Origin: Streptomyces longispororuber
GTDB taxonomy: Bacteria > Actinomycetota > Actinomycetes > Streptomycetales > Streptomycetaceae
Length of the DNA stretch: 64,000 bases
Assembly (NCBI RefSeq): GCF_024448165.1
Contig: NZ_JAMOLN010000017.1
Location: 1-64,000, forward strand
Direction: 5' to 3'
The translations under genes were made by a program, and so were the position numbers. Of this stretch, positions 25,484-33,565 are shown in pieces (position 1 is the stretch's first letter; every line of letters begins with the position of its first letter). The notes under the pieces are model-generated. The model saw nothing but the letters and a program-made list of their open reading frames with translations. It did not search any database and had not been told where the DNA came from.

Positions 25484-26465
25484 CGGCCTTCCGTTCCTGG
25501 GGTACGCCTGCCGTTCCGGATCCCTGCCTGACGCCGTCGCCGCCCCGGCCCTCGGCGGAGGCCCAGGTGCTGTCGGGGCGGACCCTCACGCGCAGCCTCG
25601 GCGGGCGCCGCAGGCCGCAGCTGTCGAGGGCTCGGCGTGCCGCCGCCGCCACGGCACTCCTCCCGGTCTCCCGCTCTCCGAAGGCCAGTTGGGCGCGCAC
25701 CATCAGACGACGCCGACCTGCCCTGACCGTCGCGGTACTGATTCCCGGGACGTCCTCCACGGCATCACGGACCAGCAGGGCGACCGCCTTGCGGTCCACG
25801 GCCGCCCGCACCTGGGCGGTGGAGGTGACCACGGTGAGCAGGCCGCGTCGTCCGGGGCTGACCGCGAGGGCGACCATCAGGATCCCGAGGGCGGCCAGCG
25901 TGCCGGCGCCGATGCCGACGACGGTGTCGTCCGGACCGTGCCGCCCCAGCCGGCTGACCACTTCGGTGCGCCAGGAAGCGGCCGACCGGTGCGCCAGGTG
26001 CACCAGGACCATGTCGTACGCCAGAGCGCCACAGGCCGTGGCGGCTGCCAGGGCGAGGAGCGCCATCGGCAGTCTGCGCGGGGACCACCAGCGCATCGGT
26101 GTCCGCGGACCGGGTTCCCGGGCGGGAACGGCGTCGTCGGCAGCCGCCGGCGTCGTCGTGGTCCGCGAGGTCTGCACGGGGAGGAGTCCGTCGACCTGAA
26201 CCCGTGTCGGGCCCACGTGAAGTCCCGTCAGTTCGTGCGTGCGACGGGTGACATGGTCCTGAACCCGCTGGACCGTCTGGGGCAGCGGTGCCGGGAAGGG
26301 CAGGGCCAGCTTGACCGCGACGTCCGCCCTTCGGCCGCGGACGGTCGCGGAACTCTCCGCGCTTGCGGCGAGGACCGGCTCGGCCTCGCCGGCCGCACGA
26401 CGGGCGATCTTGCGCACGGCCCTGTCCGAGAGGGTCGTCGTGCCGCGCTCGGCGGCCGCGGTCAT
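25464..26465 (-). CDS. Asp23-like / DUF6286-type membrane protein
   Basis: A 333-aa protein: an N-terminal Asp23-like domain (TTTLSDRAVRKIARRAAGEA to about residue 115), a Pro/Thr/Ala-rich linker, two hydrophobic segments (about 145-165 and 195-215), then a cytoplasmic alpha-beta domain (RKAVALLVRDAVEDVPGIST) of the kind called DUF6286 in Streptomyces alkaline-shock operons. The ATG overlaps the previous stop by four bases (ATGA). The domain naming is from memory of the family. Confidence 0.7.
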   Translation of the reverse strand: MTAAAERGTTTLSDRAVRKIARRAAGEAEPVLAASAESSATVRGRRADVAVKLALPFPAPLPQTVQRVQDHVTRRTHELTGLHVGPTRVQVDGLLPVQTSRTTTTPAAADDAVPAREPGPRTPMRWWSPRRLPMALLALAAATACGALAYDMVLVHLAHRSAASWRTEVVSRLGRHGPDDTVVGIGAGTLAALGILMVALAVSPGRRGLLTVVTSTAQVRAAVDRKAVALLVRDAVEDVPGISTATVRAGRRRLMVRAQLAFGERETGRSAVAAAARRALDSCGLRRPPRLRVRVRPDSTWASAEGRGGDGVRQGSGTAGVPQERKAGAPDAQ

Positions 26466-26653
26466 CGTCGGCCCCGCTCGAAGCCGTCGCGCAGGTCCTG
26501 CACCCGGCCTCCCGAGTCGAGCCAGTGTCCGGCCGCGGAGCCGACCCCGCCGAGGGCGGCCACGAGCAGGAACGCCCCGAAGCCACCGAAGAATCCCGCG
26601 AAGGCCAAGGCCATGCCGGCAAGCATTCCGATGAACGCCTTGCTCACTGCCAC
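26462..26653 (-). CDS. Small DUF2273-like membrane protein
   Basis: A 63-aa protein dominated by one long hydrophobic region (FIGMLAGMALAFAGFFGGFG and onward, with a possible hairpin) and a charged tail DLRDGFERGRR. Small DUF2273 proteins accompany Asp23 genes in many Gram-positives. The start may be GTG 26653 or GTG 26647; AAGGGTGG lies just upstream. The stop overlaps the next ATG. Confidence 0.7.
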   Translation of the reverse strand: MAVSKAFIGMLAGMALAFAGFFGGFGAFLLVAALGGVGSAAGHWLDSGGRVQDLRDGFERGRR

Positions 26654-26756
26654 CCTTACTCATCCCCTCTTGACCAGGGGCACGACCGCCCTGGTCCCTG
26701 ACTGTCGGCAGACCTGGACGGCCTTCGCCCCTGCGGCCCGTGCGTACGTCCGACCT

Positions 26757-27263
26757 CTACTCCACGCGGTTCTCCGCGGCCGGTGCGTCGGCGTCGTCCT
26801 CGGGCAGGTGGACGTCATTGATCGTGACGTTCACCTCCACCACCTCCAGGCCCGTGATGCGTTCCACGGCGGAAATCACGTTCTCCCGTACGCCGCGGGC
26901 CAGGTCCGCGACCGGCACCCCGTACTCGACCACCAGATCGATGTCGATGGCCGTCTGCCGCTCGCCGACCTCGACCTTGACTCCACGGCCGACGTTCGGC
27001 CTGCCGCCCGGCACCCGGTCGCGCACGGCGCCGATGGTGCGCGACAGGCCACCGCCCATGTCGTGGACCCCCGGAATCTCCCGGGCGGCGATACCGGCCA
27101 CCTTCACCACGACGACGTCGGCGATGGAGGTCTTGCCGCGCTCGGAGGCAGGCTGGTCGGCACCCGCCGCGCCGGCGGATACCGCTGTCGTCCGGGCCGG
27201 ACCGCCGGCCCGTTCGGTCGGGATGCTCGTGGCCGTCGGAACACTCTGTGTCTGCGTACCCAT
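26757..27263 (-). CDS. Asp23/Gls24 family envelope-stress protein
   Basis: A 168-aa protein whose residues about 45-155 form a complete Asp23/Gls24 domain (SIADVVVVKVAGIAAREIPG, then VKVEVGERQTAIDIDLVVEY and VISAVERITGLEVVEVNVTI). These proteins coat the inner face of the membrane under alkaline or envelope stress. AAGAAGGA precedes the ATG. It heads the leftward operon with the DUF2273-like, DUF6286-type, AmaP-like and YihY genes, and is divergent from the ECF sigma gene that probably controls it. Confidence 0.9.
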   Translation of the reverse strand: MGTQTQSVPTATSIPTERAGGPARTTAVSAGAAGADQPASERGKTSIADVVVVKVAGIAAREIPGVHDMGGGLSRTIGAVRDRVPGGRPNVGRGVKVEVGERQTAIDIDLVVEYGVPVADLARGVRENVISAVERITGLEVVEVNVTINDVHLPEDDADAPAAENRVE

Positions 27264-27527
27264 GACGAGTCCTTCTTCCTGGAGTGGTCGGTTGCCCTTA
27301 TCTCCCTAGACCCGCTCCGGATGCGTCTGTGACGCGTGAGCGTGAAGAATTCTCCGACCGCGTCGGCGCCTCGTTGGAGTGAACGGTCACGCCGTGGCGG
27401 CCACGCCCCCGGCCCTGTGCTCCGAAGGGGGCGGGCAGACCTGCCGGGCGCTGATTCCCCCGAAGTGCGTCACAGACATCTGCCTGAGTGTGTCCAACTG
27501 TCAGAACGCGACGAGAGGAGCCACCCA

Positions 27528-28112
27528 GTGGCGGGGGTCCGCAGACACACCGAGCCGCCGGACACCCGGAGCACCGGCGACGAAGGGTTGCTGGCCATCC
27601 GGGCCGCGGAGGGCGACGAGGACGCCTTCGCCGTGCTCGTGCAGCGGCACGCACCGTCCTTGATCCGGCTGGCCACCCGCCTGCTGGGCTCGCGAACGGA
27701 GGCCGAGGACGCCGTGCAGGACGCGTTCATCAGCGCGTGGCGGCGGCTGCCCGAGTTTCAGGGCACGTCCTCGTTCGGTACCTGGACGTATCGCATCGTC
27801 ACCAACCGCTGTCTGAACATCCTGCGCGCGCGCAAGCCGGTCGCACCGCTGGAGACGGCGGGGCAGGTACCCGCACCCGAGCACGCGGTCTCACCGGCCC
27901 GGATCACCGAGGCCCGGGACGCCGTACGGGAGCTGCGCGAAGCCCTCGATCTGCTGTCGGCCGAACAACGCGCGTGCTGGGTGTTGCGCGAACTGGACGG
28001 CAGACCGTACGACTTCATCGCGGACGCGGTCGGAATCAGCCAGGAGGCTGTCCGCGCCCGTGTCTTCCGTGCACGACGATGCCTGACGCAAGCACTGGGG
28101 GCCTGGCGATGA
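27528..28112 (+). CDS. ECF sigma factor of the Asp23 locus
   Basis: A 194-aa ECF sigma factor: region 2 DAFAVLVQRHAPSLIRLATR with AEDAVQDAFISAWRRL and region 4 LLSAEQRACWVLRELDGRPY with HTH GISQEAVRARVFRARRCL. GTG at 27528 follows GAGAGGAG; a longer open extension to 27336 is unsupported. The stop overlaps the next start (ATGA), so it is translated with the zinc-finger/Asp23 protein that is its likely anti-sigma factor. Confidence 0.92.
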   Translation: MAGVRRHTEPPDTRSTGDEGLLAIRAAEGDEDAFAVLVQRHAPSLIRLATRLLGSRTEAEDAVQDAFISAWRRLPEFQGTSSFGTWTYRIVTNRCLNILRARKPVAPLETAGQVPAPEHAVSPARITEARDAVRELREALDLLSAEQRACWVLRELDGRPYDFIADAVGISQEAVRARVFRARRCLTQALGAWR

Positions 28113-28726
28113 CCGCTCACACCGACCCGCCCAACACACCCACCGACGCCACCGAGGACGAGCGACTGCCGTGCGGTCGCCTGCTGTCGGAAGTCTGGAC
28201 CGCGTGGGAGGACCAGGCGGACGACCCGCACCTGCACGAATGCCCGCACTGCGGCGCCGCCGTACACGACCTCGACCAGTTGCAGTCGGCGATGAGCGGC
28301 CTGCGCGAGGAGTCCTGGGACGGCGCGGCCCCGGACGCGGCCTCACTGACCCGCCGGGTCATGGATGTCGTCCGGCTGGAACTGCGTCCCGGCCGTCCGC
28401 TGCCCCTCGGTGAACCGGATGAGGACCTGTGGGTCATGGAGGCGGTCGCCGCACGGAAACTGCGCGCGGCCGCCGAGACAGTGCCTGGGGTGCGGGCTGG
28501 ATCCTGCCGCCTTCGGCCCTCGCCTGAGCAGGGCGAAGGCGGGGTCGAGGTCCGCATGGAGATCCATGCGCCGTCCGGCGTCGCCCTGGCCGCCCTCGCC
28601 GACGACGTACGCGCGCAGGTCGGCCACGCGGCGGACCGCGACCTGGGCATGCCGGTCGCCTCCGTGGACATCCGTGTCACCGACCTCATCGACAGCTCCG
28701 CCGACGGCCAGGAAGGTCGCGACTGA
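28109..28726 (+). CDS. ZAS zinc-finger anti-sigma fused to Asp23-like domain
   Basis: A 205-aa soluble protein. The N-terminus carries Cys22 and the anti-sigma zinc signature His41-x3-Cys45-x2-Cys48 (HLHECPHC). Residues about 105-195 resemble an Asp23/Gls24 domain (VMEAVAARKLRAAAETVPGV and VEVRMEIHAPSGVALAALAD). It overlaps the sigma gene by four bases. The combination suggests a sensor in which the Asp23-type module, rather than a membrane segment, receives the stress signal; that mechanism is inference. Confidence 0.75.
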   Translation: MTAHTDPPNTPTDATEDERLPCGRLLSEVWTAWEDQADDPHLHECPHCGAAVHDLDQLQSAMSGLREESWDGAAPDAASLTRRVMDVVRLELRPGRPLPLGEPDEDLWVMEAVAARKLRAAAETVPGVRAGSCRLRPSPEQGEGGVEVRMEIHAPSGVALAALADDVRAQVGHAADRDLGMPVASVDIRVTDLIDSSADGQEGRD

Positions 28727-29073
28727 TGACCAGGACCTCCACTCCCGCCACCCTCGTCGAGGAGATCGCCCGCGCCGTGACGGACGTGCCGGGGGTGGCC
28801 TTCCTCAAGCCGGATCTGGCCGGGCGACTGCGTTCCGCCCTGGCCACGCCGGAGCGGACCAGCCATACGGCGGCTCCGCCCGGGGTGCGACTCGTGCGTC
28901 CGCAGCACCCCGACGGAACGTGGCACATCGACATCAAGCTCGTCGCGTACAGCCGGACCCGCGCGGTGGACGTGGCGCGCGCCGCTCGCCGGGCGGTCAC
29001 GACCTGCGTGGCGTCCGCCGCGTCGGAGAACGCGACGGTCCGTGTCACGGTCACTGTTACGGGAATGATCTGA
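28726..29073 (+). CDS. Asp23-like small protein
   Basis: A 115-aa soluble protein with the spaced pattern LVEEIARAVTDVPGVAFLKP, then HIDIKLVAYSRTRAVDVARA and VRVTVTVTGMI, which is a minimal Asp23-like alpha-beta domain. The ATG overlaps the preceding stop (TGATG). Third gene of the sigma operon, followed by a hairpin. Confidence 0.7.
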   Translation: MTRTSTPATLVEEIARAVTDVPGVAFLKPDLAGRLRSALATPERTSHTAAPPGVRLVRPQHPDGTWHIDIKLVAYSRTRAVDVARAARRAVTTCVASAASENATVRVTVTVTGMI

Positions 29074-29099
29074 CCGGCCGTGCACACGGCAGTTCAGGC

Positions 29100-29120
29100 C
29101 TGGCAGGTCCGTCCTGCCAG
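29100..29120 (+). terminator. Hairpin after the sigma/Asp23 operon
   Basis: CTGGCAGG (29100-29107) and CCTGCCAG (29113-29120) pair over 8 bp with a 5-nt loop, 27 bp past the stop. A second short repeat GGCC-TGGCC follows. Confidence 0.5.
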
Positions 29121-29186
29121 TTCCGGCCTGGCCGGAAGGACTGGCGGTGGCCGTAGCCAGGACCATCACCCGCCCTTGCGCTCCGC

Positions 29187-29450
29187 CTACGTGAGGCGCG
29201 CCCCGTCCCAGCGTGTGGCGTCGCGCTTCGACGCGAGCAATTCCTCGGTGATGGTCGCCAGTTCGCCTGGCCGTTGTGGGCGGTGCTCGCGGAGACGCTC
29301 ACGGTCGCCTATGGGGCGTGAGCCACGTCCCGTAGGCGTCGGAGCGCGTGCACAGTTCCCTTGCGCTGGACGTATTCGTCCAACCCGCCCACGCGCGGAG
29401 TGACGCCGGGCGGATCCGGAGTCGAGGCAATGGCCGCGGCAGGGTGCTGC
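29187..29450 (-). pseudogene. C-terminal remnant of an unrecognised gene, frameshifted
   Basis: This otherwise empty 400-bp stretch has two protein-like pieces on the minus strand. One reads GGLDEYVQRKGTVHALRRLR then DVAHAP and stops; the next frame continues IGDRERLREHRPQRPGELAT and ends ATRWDGARLT at 29187. Adding one base in the G/C run at 29313-29316 would join them. No start or family could be recognised, so it may be a decayed gene or a sequencing slip. Confidence 0.35.
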
Positions 29451-29477
29451 GGAGAAGGGCAGCGGCAGAAGGATGCC

Positions 29478-29855
29478 TCAGGGGGCGGAAGGCTCGATCT
29501 CCCCCGCGAAGACGATGATCTGGTCGATGAGGCTTCGTCGCAGATGGACGACGTCCGTGCCCGCCAGGCGGGGCCCTCCACCAGGCGTGGTGAAGACCCA
29601 CTGGTACCGGGCCCATTCGTCAGGCATGTCCACAGCCGAGCAGCGCACCATCGTGCCGGTTCCCGCCGGGTGGCGCCGGATGTCCAGCACGAACCGCTCG
29701 ACTGCGGCGATTCCCTCGCTGCGACCCAACGGTCCCCAGAAGACCACGTCTGACGTGAGGGCCTGGGAGAGTAGGGAAGTCACGTAGGTGTCGTCCGAGG
29801 CGTTGAACGCGGAGATGAACGTGTCGATCGCGGAGCGTGCGGCGTCTTCCTGCAT
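29478..29855 (-). CDS. SnoaL-like/NTF2-fold protein
   Basis: A 125-aa protein with the NTF2-like pattern: ARSAIDTFISAFNASDDTYV, DVVFWGPLGRSEGIAAVERF and a terminal strand IDQIIVFAGEIEPSAP. Such proteins are small isomerases, cyclases or binding proteins; no specific function can be given. The ATG at 29855 directly follows GGGGT and is preferred over an upstream start at 29912. Monocistronic. Confidence 0.75.
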   Translation of the reverse strand: MQEDAARSAIDTFISAFNASDDTYVTSLLSQALTSDVVFWGPLGRSEGIAAVERFVLDIRRHPAGTGTMVRCSAVDMPDEWARYQWVFTTPGGGPRLAGTDVVHLRRSLIDQIIVFAGEIEPSAP

Positions 29856-30025
29856 ACCCCAGTAATACCAGCCGTTTCGTGTGCGCCGGTCCCACCAGCC
29901 GTCTCCCAACATGACTGGAACGCCTATGAGGTTGGGAGAAGGCTGAGACCGCGTTCGAGATCTGACGTGCCTTGTTGCGGGTGTTGTGGAGCCTGTCGGT
30001 GTACGGCAGGTGTGCGGCCGGCGGG

Positions 30026-30388
30026 TCAGTTCGGGATGGCGCCTTCGACGAGGGCGACGGTGGCTCGCGGGTCGTCGGTCTCGACGACGAGGCGGCGGAA
30101 CGGGGCGCCGTCGGTGAGTTCGACGACGACGGCGTTGGCCGGCTTGCGGACAGCCCAGAAGATCATGTCGCCGTGACGGCGGAATCGTCCCGCTGTGATG
30201 ACGCCGGGCATGTGGGTGCCACCGACCTTGGCTCCTTTGTGCTCATGCGCGATGCCGGGGTCGTGGGTGGCGCCGCGGACCTGGGTGAGCGGCACTTCCA
30301 CCCGGCTCTTGAGGGCCCACAGCCGGTCGAGACCGGTCAACTGCACCGTCAGCATGCCCCGTGTGCGATCGACATCAACGTTTGCCAT
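30026..30388 (-). CDS. Conserved hypothetical protein (PH-like beta barrel)
   Basis: A 120-aa protein with alternating strands (MLTVQLTGLDRLWALKSRVE, VPLTQVRGATHDPG, THMPGVITAGRFRRHGDMIF, NAVVVELTDGAPFRRLVVET) and a last helix DPRATVALVEGAIPN. Similar proteins are common in Streptomyces and are annotated as hypothetical; the pattern recalls small bacterial PH-like domains. AGGAGGAG lies ahead of the ATG, and the TetR gene upstream ends two bases before it, so they are co-transcribed. Confidence 0.7.
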   Translation of the reverse strand: MANVDVDRTRGMLTVQLTGLDRLWALKSRVEVPLTQVRGATHDPGIAHEHKGAKVGGTHMPGVITAGRFRRHGDMIFWAVRKPANAVVVELTDGAPFRRLVVETDDPRATVALVEGAIPN

Positions 30389-30389
30389 G

Positions 30390-30875
30390 TCACTCCTCCT
30401 GTGAAGTGGTCGGGCGGGCACGCAGGCGCAGGCGGTTACCGAGGACGGTGGCGGCCTCGTGCGGCGGGTCGGCGGCTCGGGCGCTGCGCAGGGCGTCCTC
30501 CAGGGCGGTGAACGCCTCTGCCACCAGGTCCGCGACGTCGGGGTCCTTCGGTGCGCGTTCCACTGCGGCAAGGAGAAGGAATCCGGCGGCCGGACCGTTG
30601 TCGAACGCGGCGACGGCCGCCGAGCGCGCCTGTTCGGCATCGGGGAGAGAACCGATCGCGGCCGTACTGGGCAGGATCTCGTGGTCCAGGTGGGCGCGGA
30701 GTGCCCTCAGGTACAGGCTCCGCTTGGAACCGAAGACGTTGTAGAGGCTGCCTCGGTGCATGCCCGTGGCGACGGTCAGGTCGTCAATGGAGGTTCCCTC
30801 GTACCCGCTGGCAGCAAAGAGAGCGGCTGCGGCGCTCACCGCCTGGTCCGTGTCGAATGATCGAGGTCTTCCCAT
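30390..30875 (-). CDS. TetR family regulator
   Basis: A 161-aa TetR protein with HTH GYEGTSIDDLTVATGMHRGS then LYNVFGSKRSLYLRAL. The start MGRPRSFDTD at 30875 is the standard family opening; an ATG at 30890 is an alternative. It forms an operon with the 120-aa hypothetical protein and probably represses itself through the palindrome at 30910-30925. Confidence 0.88.
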   Translation of the reverse strand: MGRPRSFDTDQAVSAAAALFAASGYEGTSIDDLTVATGMHRGSLYNVFGSKRSLYLRALRAHLDHEILPSTAAIGSLPDAEQARSAAVAAFDNGPAAGFLLLAAVERAPKDPDVADLVAEAFTALEDALRSARAADPPHEAATVLGNRLRLRARPTTSQEE

Positions 30876-30909
30876 GTCCTGACCGTACATAGTTTAGGAA
30901 CGAGTAGTC

Positions 30910-30925
30910 AAGAACGACCGTTCTT
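30910..30925. promoter_or_regulatory. TetR operator AAGAACG-AC-CGTTCTT
   Basis: A perfect 7-bp inverted repeat with a 2-bp centre, 35 bp upstream of the TetR start at 30875, beside the likely promoter (TAAACTATG). Confidence 0.65.
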
Positions 30926-31028
30926 AAACTGTGAGTGGTTGCTCATGCGCAACTCGAGTGAACCCTCACCCTTGCCTTGAGGTTCTGAACAGGCCCAGCC
31001 GGGCGTCGCCGGCACGAGGAATCGAAGG

Positions 31029-31607
31029 TCAGCGGCGCCCGTGTCGGATGCTCTTGCCTGCCTGATCCGTGAGGATCGCGCTCGCGATCACCTCGAAGAG
31101 GTGATCGGCGCGCGGTGCGAACGAGGGCTGGTCGCCGAGCCATGCGAGGGCTGCGATCAGGGCGAACAGCTCTGTGCCGTCGATATCGGTTCGCGCCGCG
31201 CCCTCGGTCTGGGCGCGAGTGAGGAGCCGCGTGCCTGCCGCGCGCATGGTGACGCAGGAGGCGTGGAGTGCGGATTCGGGGTCCTCGATGGCGGCAGCCA
31301 TCAGCTCGGTGACGCCCCGGTACTCACGTGCGACCGCGACGCATTCGCGCAGCCACGTGACAAGAGCGCCCTCGGGCGAGCTCGCTCCTTCCAGCTCGGT
31401 CGCCTGTTCGGCCAGGTCGTCGAAGCTCGAGCGGAGCAAAGCGTCGAGCAGCGCCTCTCGCGTCGGGAAGTGGCGGTACAGCGTGGGGAGGCCGACCTCG
31501 GCCCTGCGGGCGATGTCGCGCAGGGATGCGTCGGCGCCCTGCTCTGTGACGGCGACGCGTGCGACGGCGAGTAGGTGGTCGTGATTCTTCCGGGCGTCGG
31601 CTCTCAT
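31029..31607 (-). CDS. TetR family regulator (SbtR-like C-domain)
   Basis: A 192-aa TetR protein with HTH DASLRDIARRAEVGLPTLYR then HFPTREALLDALL and a C-terminal domain of the type often called SbtR-like. AAAGGAAGG precedes the ATG. It is divergent from an MDR-family oxidoreductase, and the intergenic space holds two strong palindromes of 15 bp, so it very probably represses that gene and itself. Confidence 0.9.
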   Translation of the reverse strand: MRADARKNHDHLLAVARVAVTEQGADASLRDIARRAEVGLPTLYRHFPTREALLDALLRSSFDDLAEQATELEGASSPEGALVTWLRECVAVAREYRGVTELMAAAIEDPESALHASCVTMRAAGTRLLTRAQTEGAARTDIDGTELFALIAALAWLGDQPSFAPRADHLFEVIASAILTDQAGKSIRHGRR

Positions 31608-31625
31608 ATGCCTTCCTTTGACAAG

Positions 31626-31661
31626 CGTAGCAGTGCTACGTATATTCGTAGCGCTGCTACG
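31626..31661. promoter_or_regulatory. Two tandem TetR operators flanking a TATATT element
   Basis: CGTAGCA-G-TGCTACG (31626-31640) is a perfect palindrome. CGTAGCG-C-TGCTACG (31647-31661) has one mismatch. Their centres are 21 bp apart, two helical turns, and TATATT lies between them, so bound repressors would cover the promoter. Confidence 0.75.
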
Positions 31662-31698
31662 GAAAGCCTATCCCATCAGCGGGAACGAGGAAGAGACG

Positions 31699-32709
31699 AT
31701 GTCGGCCAACACGATGAAGGCCATCCGGCTGCATGAGTTCGGTGGTCCTGAGGTGCTGCGGTACGAAGACGTGCCGGTTCCGGAGCTGAAGCCGGGCCAC
31801 GTGCTTGTCCGGGTTCACGCGGTCGGCCTCAATCCCCCCGACTGGTACCTGCGTGACGGGATGCCCGGCATACCTCCGGAGCTGAGGCCGCCTGTCAGCT
31901 TCCCTGTCATTCCGGGGTCGGACGTGTCCGGCGTCGTCGTGGGCGTCGCCGCGGACGTGGACCGCTTCTCCGTCGGCGATGAAGTCTTCGGCATGCTCCG
32001 CTTCCCCAGCTTCGACGGCCGCGCATACGCCGAGTACGTGGCCGCGCCCGCCTCCGACCTCGCCCGCAAGCCGGCCGGCGTCGATCACGTGCACGCCGCG
32101 GGGGTGGCCATGTCAGGACTCACCGCGTGGCAGCACCTGGTCGAGCTCGGGCACGACCACCCGAACCCGCTTCAAGAGGCGCAGCACCGCCCGGTGCCGC
32201 TCGACGCGGGGATGACGGTGCTGGTGAACGGCGCCGCCGGCGGCGTGGGGCACCTGGGGCTGCAGATCGCCAAGTGGAAGGGCGCACGTGTCATCGCGGT
32301 CGCCTCGGGCGCGCACGAGCAGTTCCTGCGCGACCTCGGCGCGGACGAGTTCGTCGACTACACCAGGACTCGTCCCGAGGAAGCCGTTCGTGACGTCGAC
32401 CTGGTCTTCGACACCGTCGGCGGCCCCGGCAGCAGCCGCTTCCTGCGCACGCTCAAGCGCGGTGGCGCGTTGTGCTACGTGTTCGTCGCCGCCTACGACT
32501 CCGCGGAGGTCGCGCGGCTGGGTGTCACGACCTCGGGCACTCAGGTGCGGTCGAACGGCCCTCAGCTCGAAGAGTTCGGAGACCTGCTCGGCAAGGGTGT
32601 GCTCCGGGTCGCCATCGACAGCACGTTCCCGCTCGCGGACGCCCGAAAGGCACACGAACGCGCTGCTCGCGGACACATCGAAGGCAAGATCGTCCTCACG
32701 GCGGTGTGA
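31699..32709 (+). CDS. NADP-dependent quinone-oxidoreductase-like MDR enzyme
   Basis: A 336-aa medium-chain dehydrogenase/reductase without catalytic zinc cysteines. It has LHEFGGPEVLRYEDVPVPEL, a GroES-like domain with HAVGLNPPDWYLRDG, then the nucleotide motif VLVNGAAGGVGHLGLQIAKW and DLVFDTVGG. The substrate is unknown; quinones or enones are usual for the family. GAGGAAGAGACG precedes the ATG at 31699. Followed by an NTF2-fold gene 75 bp downstream. Confidence 0.9.
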   Translation: MSANTMKAIRLHEFGGPEVLRYEDVPVPELKPGHVLVRVHAVGLNPPDWYLRDGMPGIPPELRPPVSFPVIPGSDVSGVVVGVAADVDRFSVGDEVFGMLRFPSFDGRAYAEYVAAPASDLARKPAGVDHVHAAGVAMSGLTAWQHLVELGHDHPNPLQEAQHRPVPLDAGMTVLVNGAAGGVGHLGLQIAKWKGARVIAVASGAHEQFLRDLGADEFVDYTRTRPEEAVRDVDLVFDTVGGPGSSRFLRTLKRGGALCYVFVAAYDSAEVARLGVTTSGTQVRSNGPQLEEFGDLLGKGVLRVAIDSTFPLADARKAHERAARGHIEGKIVLTAV

Positions 32710-32784
32710 AGGCGAGCCGTTCGACGAGCCGTTCGCAGACTGCGCGACGAGAACGAATCGCTCACGCCGACAGGAGGACTTCCG

Positions 32785-33177
32785 ATGACAACACTCAAGG
32801 ACGCCATCGACGACCTGTTCAACAACCGGCGACTGGCGGCGGACGAGGCGGTCGACCGGCACTTCGCTCCTGCCTTCCGGCAGCGCGTGAACGGAACGTG
32901 GGACGACCGCTCGGGGTTCCTCGCGCGCGTCGTCCAGCTCCGGGAATCCGTCGAGCACGTCACGGTCACCGTTCTGGACGAGCTCACCGACGGCAACAGC
33001 TACGCGGAGCGGCACATCGTCGAGCTGGTTCAACGTGACGGGGAACGGGCCGGTCAAGAGGTGTACGTGTTCGCGGAGCGAGACCCCGACGGCCGCTTCG
33101 TCCGGATCGAGGAGACCGCTCTGGCCCTCGACAGCGGTCGGCCCGGGGTCGGCCAAGGCCCCGCTCACGCCCAGTAG
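32785..33177 (+). CDS. SnoaL-like/NTF2-fold protein
   Basis: A 130-aa NTF2-like protein (LKDAIDDLFNNRRLAADEAV, FAPAFRQRVNGTWDDRSGFL, YAERHIVELVQRDGERAGQE, FVRIEETALALDSG). ACAGGAGGA precedes the ATG. It probably forms a unit with the MDR enzyme under the TetR at 31029. The function is not predictable. Confidence 0.78.
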   Translation: MTTLKDAIDDLFNNRRLAADEAVDRHFAPAFRQRVNGTWDDRSGFLARVVQLRESVEHVTVTVLDELTDGNSYAERHIVELVQRDGERAGQEVYVFAERDPDGRFVRIEETALALDSGRPGVGQGPAHAQ

Positions 33178-33286
33178 GGGTGTTCATCAGCCCACACCGG
33201 CAGGTACGCAGGCCCTGCACACCTGGTGTCACCTCACACCAGACGCTACCCACTGCACACATGTCCCATCGACCATGGAGCCCTCC

Positions 33287-33490
33287 ATGCCCACAGCTCT
33301 CATAACCGGCGGCACGAGCGGCATCGGCAAAGCCGCAAGGTGAAGTACTGGCCCTTGAGGGCGGCGAGGGTTCGTGACCAGCGAGGAGGTGGCCGAGCCA
33401 GTTGCCTTCCTCGCATCGGACGCCGCGGGCTACGTCACCGGCCAGGAGGTCGCGGTCGCCGGCGGGCTCGGACTCAGTCTCGGTATCTGA
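33287..33490 (+). pseudogene. SDR gene reduced to its two ends
   Basis: The first 18 codons encode a normal SDR start, MPTALITGGTSGIGKAAR, followed by a stop at 33341. In the same frame, after a second stop, the C-terminal part of an SDR follows: TSEEVAEPVAFLASDAAGYV, TGQEVAVAGG and LGLSLGI with a stop at 33490. About 180 central residues, including the catalytic Tyr/Lys, are missing, so this is an internal-deletion pseudogene. Confidence 0.85.
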
Positions 33491-33565
33491 ACGTGCTGGC
33501 GCGCAGCGGCGTGGCCGCCATGCCGACCTTCCGGCATGGCGGCCACGCCGGGGGGTGGAACAGGT

